From positions 1 to 13,408 of the forward strand of contig CAYZQS010000070.1 in the NCBI GenBank assembly GCA_964480735.1: DNA of 13,408 bases, written 5' to 3'. The notes below the pieces were generated by a model, which had not been told where the DNA came from, made no database searches, and was given only the letters and a program-made list of their open reading frames with translations. Position numbers and translations under genes: made by a program. Position 1 is the stretch's first letter; every line of letters begins with the position of its first letter. Below are positions 1-5,923 of this stretch, one piece after another. This DNA comes from UBA5972 sp964480735. GTDB taxonomy: Bacteria > Pseudomonadota > Alphaproteobacteria > Rhodobacterales > Rhodobacteraceae.

Positions 1-612
1 CTAAATTGAAATCTGCAACAATCCGACGGCAATAAACCACATGACAACGCCAATAATAACGTCCAGCACCCGCCAGGCCCGCACCGACTGCATCAAAGGT
101 GCCAACATTCGGGCACCGTAGCCAAGCCCAAAGAAGAAAGTAAACGATGCACTTACAGCGGCGAGCGCGAACAACAGTTTATCGCCGTTTGCCGGATATT
201 TTGTGGACACCGCCCCGATCAATCCAAGCGTATCCAGATAGACATGCGGATTTAACCACGTCAGGGCTGCACCCACCACCAATGTGGCGGTCAACCCCTT
301 GCTTTGGCCCGACAATTCCATGTGGTATTGTCCCTGAATGGCGGCCAGAAACCGCCGCCAGCCGTAGATCAGCAAAAAACCTGCGCCCCCGATTGACAAA
401 ATGCCGGGGGCCGCAGGAAATATCGTGACCGCGTAGCCAAATCCGGCCACGCCCAGCGAAATCAAAACGGCATCAGACAGCGCGCACAGCAAACACAGGG
501 CAAACACATGCCGCCCAACCAGCCCCTGTCGCAGCACAAAGGCGTTCTGGGCACCAATCGCCAATATCAAAGAGAACGCGGTGAAATACCCGGTGGCGGC
601 AACCGAAATCAT
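1..612 (-). CDS. LysE/ArgO-family amino-acid exporter
   Basis: A 203-residue, very hydrophobic inner-membrane protein of the LysE/RhtB family, whose members export basic amino acids such as lysine or arginine, driven by the membrane potential or proton gradient. Visible family hallmarks are GAQNAFVLRQG at residues 20-30 and TWLNPHVYLDT at 118-128, the two conserved blocks of the ArgO/LysE branch. Length is normal for the family and about six membrane segments can be traced. The TAG stop lies at the very left edge, so the gene is complete. Its ATG overlaps the stop of the upstream DUF502 gene by four bases (ATGA), and the Shine-Dalgarno is weak, so translation is probably coupled. No LysG/ArgP-type regulator is in view. 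The family is secure; the substrate is inferred from the motif branch and could be another amino acid. Confidence 0.9.
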   Translation of the reverse strand: MISVAATGYFTAFSLILAIGAQNAFVLRQGLVGRHVFALCLLCALSDAVLISLGVAGFGYAVTIFPAAPGILSIGGAGFLLIYGWRRFLAAIQGQYHMELSGQSKGLTATLVVGAALTWLNPHVYLDTLGLIGAVSTKYPANGDKLLFALAAVSASFTFFFGLGYGARMLAPLMQSVRAWRVLDVIIGVVMWFIAVGLLQISI

Positions 613-1337
613 TTGTCAGCGCCGCTGCCTTTTGTTTTTATGGGTGGAATAAAGACTTCCATTTCTTCTTTGGTATGCGGGCGGACAAGTCCCGCGGAAA
701 TCACCAGTTTGGCCGCGCTCTCTACATCCATATCCAGAAATATGATGTCTTTTGTTGGTACAAACAGCAAAAAACCGGACGTTGGATTTGGTGTGGTGGG
801 CAGGAACACGCTGTGAAATCCGCCTTTGGCAGGCAGTTTGTCCAGCACTTCGCCTTTGGTTTCAGTGGACACAAAAGCCACCGCCCAGATACCTTTGCGC
901 GGGTACTCGACCAGACAGGCGTGTTCAAACGAACTGTTGGACTGGTTCAGGATGGTCTCAACAATCTGTTTCAACCCGTTATAAATCGAACGCACCACCG
1001 GCATCCGGTCAACCAGCGCCTCGGCCCGGCGTAAAATTGCCCGACCAAAGAACCCTTTGGTGACAGCGCCGATAAATATGGTGAACAAAAGGAAGACGAT
1101 TACGCCGTAGCCTTTGACGTCGATGCCCAAATAACGACCGGGCTGATATGCCTCGGGAACCAACGGCAGAACGAAACCGTCGATAAATCCAACAAATGAC
1201 CAGGTGAAATAAAACGTCAAGAAAACCGGCGCTACCACGATCAGCCCGGTCAGGAAATTCGCCCTGATATTAGAGAAAAATCTGGCGCGGCGTTGGGCGC
1301 GATGCCTTTTTCTTATGGCGCGTTTGCTGTTTGGCAT
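609..1337 (-). CDS. DUF502 family membrane protein
   Basis: A 242-residue protein of the DUF502 family, whose function is not established. The N-terminal 20 residues carry ten Lys/Arg, which fits a cytoplasmic, positive-inside tail. Membrane segments follow at roughly residues 28-50 and 76-95. The characteristic block RMPVVRSIYNGLKQI at 111-125 follows the second segment, and a soluble beta-rich C-terminal half ends in a charged tail. The ATG is preceded by an AGG about six bases upstream. It overlaps the downstream LysE-type exporter gene by ATGA and has its own candidate promoter 3' of psuG, so the two probably form a unit separate from psuKG. Family assignment is firm; no role can be read from the sequence. 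Confidence 0.9.
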   Translation of the reverse strand: MPNSKRAIRKRHRAQRRARFFSNIRANFLTGLIVVAPVFLTFYFTWSFVGFIDGFVLPLVPEAYQPGRYLGIDVKGYGVIVFLLFTIFIGAVTKGFFGRAILRRAEALVDRMPVVRSIYNGLKQIVETILNQSNSSFEHACLVEYPRKGIWAVAFVSTETKGEVLDKLPAKGGFHSVFLPTTPNPTSGFLLFVPTKDIIFLDMDVESAAKLVISAGLVRPHTKEEMEVFIPPIKTKGSGADK

Positions 1338-1364
1338 TGGGACCTGATCACATAATTCCGGTCT

Positions 1365-1393
1365 AATTTAGTTAGTCATACAGCCCATGACAA
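1365..1393 (-). promoter_or_regulatory. Candidate sigma-70 promoter for DUF502-lysE
   Basis: On the minus strand TTGTCA (1388-1393) and TAAATT (1365-1370) are separated by exactly 17 bases. This gives a 5/6 match to the -35 and a 4/6 match to the -10 consensus, and places a start of transcription about 20 bases before the DUF502 ATG. It suggests that the DUF502/exporter pair can be transcribed independently of psuKG. Inferred from consensus only. Confidence 0.45.
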
Positions 1394-1401
1394 TGGCTGT
1401 G
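1379..1401 (-). terminator. Short hairpin after psuG (weak terminator candidate)
   Basis: ACAGCC and GGCTGT (1380-1385 and 1395-1400) form an imperfect stem just downstream of the psuG stop. No T-run follows in the direction of psuG transcription, so it is at best a weak or Rho-assisted terminator. It overlaps the -35 of the proposed DUF502 promoter and could equally be an operator-like palindrome. Confidence 0.2.
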
Positions 1402-1414
1402 TATCACAATCAGG

Positions 1415-2329
1415 CTAGCCCGACCTGGAAAGTTCAACCGCAATTTGCGCCGCCAGCCGGGCGTTATTTTTGACCAGCGCAATATTTGCCTCAAGTGACC
1501 GCCCCTTGGTCAGATCAAATATCCGGGACAGCAAAAACGGTGTTACGGCTTTTTGTGATATGCCTTTGGCGTCAGCTTCGCGAATGGCCTGCGCTATGAT
1601 CGGCTTAAGTTCTTCGTGTGGAATTTCGTTAACGGTTGGGATCGGGTTGGCCACCAACTGGCCACCGGGCAGGCCAAGTTTGCCCCGCATTATATGGGAT
1701 TTGGCAACATCCGCGGCACTGTCCATGCGCAAAGGGCTGCGAAGGCTTTGGCTGCGCGACCAAAAAGCCGGAAAATCATCCTGACCAAAAGTAATCACCG
1801 GAACCCCCAGCGTTTCCAGAACTTCCAGCGATTTTGGCACATCCAAAATGGCCTTCACCCCGGCTGAAACCACGGTGACAGGGGTTTTTGACAGCTCCTG
1901 AAGGTCCGCGGAAATATCAAAACTGTCACCTGCACCACGATGCACACCGCCAATACCACCCGTGGCAAAGACCGAAATTCCCGCCAGATTGGCGGTGATC
2001 ATGGTGGCTGCAACAGTTGTTGCGCCGGTTTTTCCCAGTGCCATGCAAACGGCCAGATCGGCACGGCTGAGCTTTAGGGCATCCGGTGTCTTCGCCAGCG
2101 CTTCCAGTTCCTGCGCACTTAACCCGATGCAAAGGGCGCCGTTCAAGACTGCAACAGTCGCGGGCGTCGCACCCGTCGCACGCACCTGTTCTTCGACCTC
2201 TATCGCCGTCTCAAGATTTTGCGGGAACGGCATGCCGTGGGTGATAATCGTGCTTTCCAGCGCCACAATTGGTGCTTTGTCGGATTTGGCCCGGGCAACC
2301 GCGTCTGAATATTTCAGCAATGCAGTCAT
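1415..2329 (-). CDS. psuG: Pseudouridine-5'-phosphate glycosidase
   Basis: A 304-residue cytoplasmic enzyme that cleaves the C-glycosidic bond of pseudouridine 5'-phosphate, giving uracil and ribose 5-phosphate. It aligns by eye along nearly its whole length with E. coli PsuG (YeiN). Shared blocks are ALESTIITHGMPFPQN (23-38), TGATTVAATMI (101-111), FATGGIGGVHRGA (121-133), FDISADLQEL (137-146) and ANPIP further on. The three catalytic residues known from E. coli (Glu31, Lys93, Lys166) correspond here to Glu25, Lys86 and Lys159, so it should be active. The start codon overlaps the psuK stop by four bases (ATGA), indicating translational coupling with the kinase that supplies its substrate. 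No dedicated pseudouridine transporter gene is adjacent. Confidence 0.97.
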   Translation of the reverse strand: MTALLKYSDAVARAKSDKAPIVALESTIITHGMPFPQNLETAIEVEEQVRATGATPATVAVLNGALCIGLSAQELEALAKTPDALKLSRADLAVCMALGKTGATTVAATMITANLAGISVFATGGIGGVHRGAGDSFDISADLQELSKTPVTVVSAGVKAILDVPKSLEVLETLGVPVITFGQDDFPAFWSRSQSLRSPLRMDSAADVAKSHIMRGKLGLPGGQLVANPIPTVNEIPHEELKPIIAQAIREADAKGISQKAVTPFLLSRIFDLTKGRSLEANIALVKNNARLAAQIAVELSRSG

Positions 2330-3219
2330 AGGGGCGTGTCACTTGATATATAGCTTGCCGTGGCGTTTAGAGCAGATTGAAGCGCTTCTTTTGGCGCTTT
2401 CCCGGCGACGTCGGCTGCGATATGTGCCGCCATCATCACATCTCCGGCGCCGGTCACCCGCAAAACGTGAACACCCGGCGGTGTCAGCGTGTGTTGGTAA
2501 TTTTCACCGGCAACAGTTGCCGGTGCCGCGCCGTTGGTTACCAAAACCCGCGCCACGCCCTTGTCTTTCAGGGCAGTCGCCGCATCGGCCGTGTGGTTGA
2601 ATGACTTGCCACACAGCGTGTTGGCCTCTTGCAGGTTCACATACAACATGGCCGTGCCGTTGCCGACAAAGGCGTTCAGACGGTCAGCTTTGCCCGGCGA
2701 GGCAGGCACAACGCGTAAATCACAATCCGTAAACGTTGGATCATTTGCGATGGATTTCAGCAAGTCCGCCGTCAGATTGCCATCCAGAACAACCGGTCCG
2801 GTCCAGGGATGATCGGCGTCCGCCAGGCGACCGTCCCGCAATGGCGCCAAAATATCGTCGCCGGCGTCTTCCAGCCCGTGCGCATCGGCGATGGCGGCAA
2901 TCAGCCCACCGGGTGCTTCTACCGCCATATAGCGGTCAGTCGGCCGGGCGGTATTTTGGCAAACAAATTTGGTTTCCAACCCCATTTCGGCCGCAAGAGC
3001 CAGCAACTCCCGTCCCTCGACGTCCTGACCCACCGCGCTTAGCAACACCGGGTGCATGCCAAATTTCTTCAAACTCATGGCGATATTCATGGCCACACCG
3101 CCGGGCTGACGCTTAATATGCCCGGGAACATCTGCGCCTGGCGGCATATCAATCTGCGCCCGTCCCACGGTATCCCAAAGAACGGACCCGATACACAGAA
3201 TTTGCGGCTGATCGGTCAT
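2326..3219 (-). CDS. psuK: Pseudouridine kinase (PfkB/ribokinase family)
   Basis: A 297-residue PfkB-type sugar/nucleoside kinase. Visible features are the N-terminal strand ILCIGSVLWDTVG (7-19), the substrate-binding GGVAMNIA (40-47) that replaces the usual GGxxxN block, and the C-terminal signature VTGAGD (255-260), whose Asp260 is the expected catalytic base. PfkB kinases act on many substrates. The pseudouridine assignment comes from the four-base overlap with psuG, because the pair converts pseudouridine to its 5'-phosphate and then to uracil and ribose 5-phosphate. The ATG has no clear Shine-Dalgarno. With a likely transcription start about 12 bases upstream, the message may be nearly leaderless. 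Family very secure; substrate strongly supported by context. Confidence 0.92.
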   Translation of the reverse strand: MTDQPQILCIGSVLWDTVGRAQIDMPPGADVPGHIKRQPGGVAMNIAMSLKKFGMHPVLLSAVGQDVEGRELLALAAEMGLETKFVCQNTARPTDRYMAVEAPGGLIAAIADAHGLEDAGDDILAPLRDGRLADADHPWTGPVVLDGNLTADLLKSIANDPTFTDCDLRVVPASPGKADRLNAFVGNGTAMLYVNLQEANTLCGKSFNHTADAATALKDKGVARVLVTNGAAPATVAGENYQHTLTPPGVHVLRVTGAGDVMMAAHIAADVAGKAPKEALQSALNATASYISSDTPL

Positions 3220-3237
3220 GGAATGTTGTTGGTCGGA

Positions 3238-3254
3238 ATTATTGCAGACTGCAA
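3238..3254 (-). promoter_or_regulatory. Candidate extended -10 and overlapping operator of psuKG
   Basis: On the minus strand an extended -10 (TGC followed by AATAAT, 3238-3243) lies about 20 bases before the psuK ATG, with only a weak -35. It is overlapped by a perfect 13-bp palindrome, TTGCAG-A-CTGCAA (3242-3254), well placed for a dimeric repressor. The octamer GGAATGTT (plus strand) also occurs twice nearby, at 3220-3227 and 3258-3265. The regulator is unknown; no regulator gene is adjacent. Confidence 0.35.
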
Positions 3255-3431
3255 GCGGAATGTTCTGAAACAGCGGACCGAAATAGGGTTTCGGGGCCGT
3301 CTATCGGAATATACATCCTGTATTGACGTTAATTATCAGTACCTTATGCGAATTGACTGCTGGCCGGTGCAAACCCGGACGCGGGCTAAAGTGGTCCGGA
3401 ATGATACCTGTGATACGCCCAAACCAGGCGG

Positions 3432-3478
3432 TCACGGCGGCCAGATGGCAGTGGAAATTGCACCTGCGCCGCCGGTGA
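3432..3478 (-). terminator. Long hairpin downstream of the barrel gene
   Basis: Just after the TAA of the minus-strand barrel gene a stem forms between CGGCGGC (3435-3441) and GCCGCCG (3468-3474). It has an inner stem GCAGTG (3448-3453) with CAC-C-TGC (3461-3467, one bulge), and the outer end can extend by TCA/TGA. About 16 pairs are possible in total. No T-run follows, so this is a structured 3' end or Rho-assisted terminator more than a classical intrinsic one. Confidence 0.35.
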
Positions 3479-3484
3479 TAAGAC

Positions 3485-4372
3485 TTATTTTAACGGGCCA
3501 CCGGTTTGGGCAACCCAGCGTCCAATCGGCGCTAAATGCTGGGCAAATTCGCGATTACCTGCGGGCGCTGGTTTACCGAATGGCAGTTTAAATCCAACGC
3601 TGATCCGGTTTTCCAGCAGATTTGTACCAGCTGAGCGCCGATTGAATGTCGTGACCTCCCAGCGGGCAAAAATCCTTCCACGCTGATTTTTAAGCCGGTG
3701 GGTCACAGCGATTGACGCTGACACCGCCAACACCGCATCCGGTGGAATTTTATCAAAATCCATTTGGCCATAAGCTGCGGCCAGTGTGAAATCCACACTG
3801 GTTTGGGCGGATAGGGGCGAGGTTGCCGCAACGGCGATAAAACCCGCGTTGGTCAGCGAGTCTTTACCGCGCCCATCCAGGCCACCAGTGTGAAAAATTA
3901 TCCCCGCCTGCAGGTCAAACCGGGTGTGCGGTGCTGTAAAAGAGGCAATTTCCACCCCTGTAAACAACCTTCGGGAACTGTTTTTTCGCTGCGTTCCCTG
4001 TTCCGTGTGCACCGCCCCGGCAAACAGGCCAACATGCCCGTTGGCGGTGGGTACAAGAACGTGCACTGCCCCAAGCAGGCTGTTGTTGTAAGTGTCGATT
4101 TGGCTAACATTGCTGCTTTTGAACCAGCGCATATCAATTTGGCCCTGTAATGTGCCAAGCGGAAATGCCAGGCGGGTTTCTCCCCGGTTGAACCCCAGTT
4201 TTCTGGCCTCGCCTCCGTTGATTGCACTGCCCGATAGGGTCATGACGCCGGATGACGTTACAACGTCAGCCCTGGCTTGTGTCGAATTGAATTGGCCAAA
4301 GCCTGCGGCGCTTGCCGAAACCGGCAAAACCGCGGCAAAGATCAATGCGAATTTGGATAGTTTTGATTTCAC
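3485..4372 (-). CDS. Secreted protein, probable outer-membrane beta barrel, unknown function
   Basis: I do not recognise this 295-residue protein. Residues 1-22 form a clear Sec signal peptide: KSKLSK, a hydrophobic core ALIFAAVLPV, then an ASA-type cleavage site before AGFGQFN. The mature part has no hydrophobic helices and alternates polar and apolar residues in short strands with Gly, Ser, Thr and Asn-rich turns (for example residues 65-85, 98-122 and 136-165). It ends in an amphipathic ISVGFKLPFGK strand followed by a tail of about 25 residues. This is the look of a small outer-membrane beta barrel or a periplasmic beta protein. The start is GTG, chosen because AAGGAG sits seven bases upstream. 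It stands alone between psuK and tyrS, with a candidate promoter, a 5' leader hairpin and a 3' hairpin. A porin-like or surface role is only inference. Confidence 0.75.
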   Translation of the reverse strand: MKSKLSKFALIFAAVLPVSASAAGFGQFNSTQARADVVTSSGVMTLSGSAINGGEARKLGFNRGETRLAFPLGTLQGQIDMRWFKSSNVSQIDTYNNSLLGAVHVLVPTANGHVGLFAGAVHTEQGTQRKNSSRRLFTGVEIASFTAPHTRFDLQAGIIFHTGGLDGRGKDSLTNAGFIAVAATSPLSAQTSVDFTLAAAYGQMDFDKIPPDAVLAVSASIAVTHRLKNQRGRIFARWEVTTFNRRSAGTNLLENRISVGFKLPFGKPAPAGNREFAQHLAPIGRWVAQTGGPLK

Positions 4373-4390
4373 TGCTCGTCTCCTTTTGAC

Positions 4391-4408
4391 GGTTCCTGTT
4401 TTGGAACC
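4391..4408 (-). promoter_or_regulatory. Leader hairpin/palindrome before the barrel gene
   Basis: GGTTCC (4391-4396) and GGAACC (4403-4408) form a perfect six-base inverted repeat with a six-base spacer. It lies immediately 5' of the Shine-Dalgarno on the minus-strand transcript. It may be an RNA hairpin that influences ribosome access or mRNA stability, or a DNA operator; the sequence does not decide. Confidence 0.35.
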
Positions 4409-4496
4409 TGAAAAGGCAGACCGACGCCCCCTTGGCGGACCGCTGGACCACCGGGTACGGGATTAGAAATGACCTGTCAGCAGATTGCTAAAATTT

Positions 4497-4525
4497 TAGA
4501 TAACTTCAAAGTTAACTGTTGGCAA
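4497..4525 (-). promoter_or_regulatory. Candidate promoter with internal palindrome for the barrel gene
   Basis: On the minus strand TTGCCA (4520-4525) and TATCTA (4497-4502) are 17 bases apart, a 5/6 -35 with a weaker -10. Between and over them lies the palindrome TAACTT-CA-AAGTTA (4501-4514), placed where a repressor would block polymerase. The leader would be about 115 bases long. Further AAGTTA/TAACTT copies occur at 4554-4559 and 4578-4583. Based on consensus and spacing only. Confidence 0.35.
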
Positions 4526-4599
4526 AAACCAATTATTAACCATCTTATTCAACAAGTTATGCTGATTTTGAAACAATTAACTTTGATCGCGGGCGGACT

Positions 4600-5856
4600 T
4601 TACCGGCTGCTGCCGATCAGCGCGTGACGTTTTTTTCCGGCGGACAGTTTGACCGTTGACGCCAGATCTTCGCGGGAAATCATATGCCCGGCGTCAGTCA
4701 CCGCGGCACCGTTGATCCGTGCGCCACCGTCCGCGATCAACCGCTTTGCGTCCTTGCCGGAAGAGGCCAGACCAGCCTTTATCAAAGCCTGAACCACGGA
4801 AAAGCCGTTCTCGCCAATATCATCTTGGTTGACATCAATGCGCGCCAAATCTTCGCCGACGCCACCTTTTTCAAATACGTCACTTGCGGTTGATGCAGCA
4901 ATTTCTGCGGCTTTGGCCCCGTGTGCCAGCGTTGTTACCGCATTGGCCAGCGTGATTTTGGCGTGGTTGATTTCAGAGCCTTCCAGCGCACCCAGACGGT
5001 CGCACTCGTCCAGATCCAGTTCCGTGTAAAGCTTCAAGAACCGGCCAACGTCGGCATCCGTGGTATTGCGCCAAAATTGCCAGAATTCATACGGGCTGCG
5101 CATGTCAGCGTTCAGCCAGACCGCTCCGTTCTGGGATTTTCCCATTTTCTTACCGTCAGAGGTGGTCAGCAGTGACGTGGTTAACCCAAAAACCTGGCTG
5201 TCAAGCACCCGGCGGGTCAGGTCTATACCGTTGACGATATTGCCCCATTGATCCGATCCCCCCATCTGCATCAAACACCCGTAGCGGCGGTTAAGTTCCA
5301 TGAAATCATAGGCTTGCAGGATCATGTAGTTGAATTCCAGAAAGCTGAGACTTTGTTCGCGGTCGATCCGGGATTTCACACTTTCAAAGGCCAGCATCCG
5401 GTTGACGGAAAAATGCCGTCCGATGTCGCGCAGGAATTCCAGGTAATTGAGATCGTCCAGCCACTGGGCGTTGTTGACCATCACCGCATCCGTCGCGGCC
5501 TCGCCAAAATTAATGTAAGAGGCAAAAACCTGTTTGATACCTTCGATATTGGCGTCAATCGCGGCCGCGTCAAGCAAAGGACGCTCGTCAGCCCGAAACG
5601 ACGGATCGCCCACTTTGGTGGTGCCCCCGCCCATCAGAACAATCGGTTTGTGCCCGCATTTTTGCAGCCATCGAAACAACATGATCTGGATCAGACTGCC
5701 CACATGCAGCGACTTGGCGGTTGCGTCAAAGCCAATATAGGCCGGCACAACACCTTTCATCAGCGCCTCGTCCAGCCCTTGCAGATCAGTGCAATCCGCA
5801 ACAAATCCCCGCGATTGTAAGACATTCAGAAAATCGGATTTGGGATGGGTGGTCAT
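4600..5856 (-). CDS. tyrS: Tyrosyl-tRNA synthetase
   Basis: A 418-residue class I aminoacyl-tRNA synthetase that charges tRNA-Tyr in the cytoplasm. The HIGH-type motif is HVGS at residues 51-54 in the context KSLHVGSLIQ. MGGGTTKVGDPSFR (75-88) and GGSDQWGNI (199-207) line the tyrosine and ATP pocket. KKMGKS (237-241 region) is the KMSKS loop, and an S4-type RNA-binding domain occupies about 352-415. The start chosen is the ATG at 5856, giving MTTHPKSDF and the normal family length. An upstream ATG in the same frame at 6078 would add 74 residues read from the antisense of anmK, which is unlikely. The gene diverges from anmK over 67 bp. HVGS instead of HIGH is, to my knowledge, the usual form in alphaproteobacterial TyrRS and not a defect. 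Confidence 0.97.
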   Translation of the reverse strand: MTTHPKSDFLNVLQSRGFVADCTDLQGLDEALMKGVVPAYIGFDATAKSLHVGSLIQIMLFRWLQKCGHKPIVLMGGGTTKVGDPSFRADERPLLDAAAIDANIEGIKQVFASYINFGEAATDAVMVNNAQWLDDLNYLEFLRDIGRHFSVNRMLAFESVKSRIDREQSLSFLEFNYMILQAYDFMELNRRYGCLMQMGGSDQWGNIVNGIDLTRRVLDSQVFGLTTSLLTTSDGKKMGKSQNGAVWLNADMRSPYEFWQFWRNTTDADVGRFLKLYTELDLDECDRLGALEGSEINHAKITLANAVTTLAHGAKAAEIAASTASDVFEKGGVGEDLARIDVNQDDIGENGFSVVQALIKAGLASSGKDAKRLIADGGARINGAAVTDAGHMISREDLASTVKLSAGKKRHALIGSSR

Positions 5857-5870
5857 GGCCGTGTCTTTTC

Positions 5871-5898
5871 TTGGACTTTGTGCATGGCCTTCTATAGT
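5871..5898 (+). promoter_or_regulatory. Candidate anmK promoter in the tyrS/anmK divergent region
   Basis: TTGGAC (5871-5876) and TATAGT (5893-5898) are 16 bases apart and lie 26 bases before the anmK start. Because CTATAG (5892-5897) is itself palindromic, the same bases could serve as the -10 (TATAGA on the minus strand) of a tyrS promoter with a poor -35. No other tyrS promoter is evident in the 67-bp spacer. Confidence 0.45.
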
Positions 5899-5923
5899 GC
5901 GCGTGTCAGGAAAGGGAAGGGCC

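Larger units (their letters stand above)
3220..3484. other. 265-bp intergenic region between the barrel gene and psuK
   Basis: I see no convincing gene here. The region holds the psuK control sites at its left, an AT-rich stretch around 3310-3350 with TTGACG and TATGCG-like hexamers on the plus strand but no credible gene behind them, and a GC-rich hairpin at its right belonging to the 3' end of the barrel gene. Confidence 0.5.

Noticed and set aside
1962..2600. A 212-residue plus-strand open frame over psuG/psuK
   Set aside because: It is a low-complexity Arg/Ala/Ser shadow of two clear enzymes, with no start signal or family match.
3052..3591. A 179-residue plus-strand open frame, or an 81-residue version starting near 3346 behind a TTGACG hexamer
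   Set aside because: Most of it is antisense to psuK and the barrel gene. It has no good ribosome-binding site, its composition resembles a shadow frame, and I recognise no family.
4600..5856. TyrRS inactivated by loss of the second His in HIGH (HVGS)
   Set aside because: HVGS is, to my knowledge, the usual form in alphaproteobacterial TyrRS, and the KMGKS loop and tyrosine pocket are intact.
5789..5923. A 45-residue N-terminal extension of anmK
   Set aside because: It runs through the start of tyrS on the opposite strand. The family's first strand and a Shine-Dalgarno place the start at 5924.
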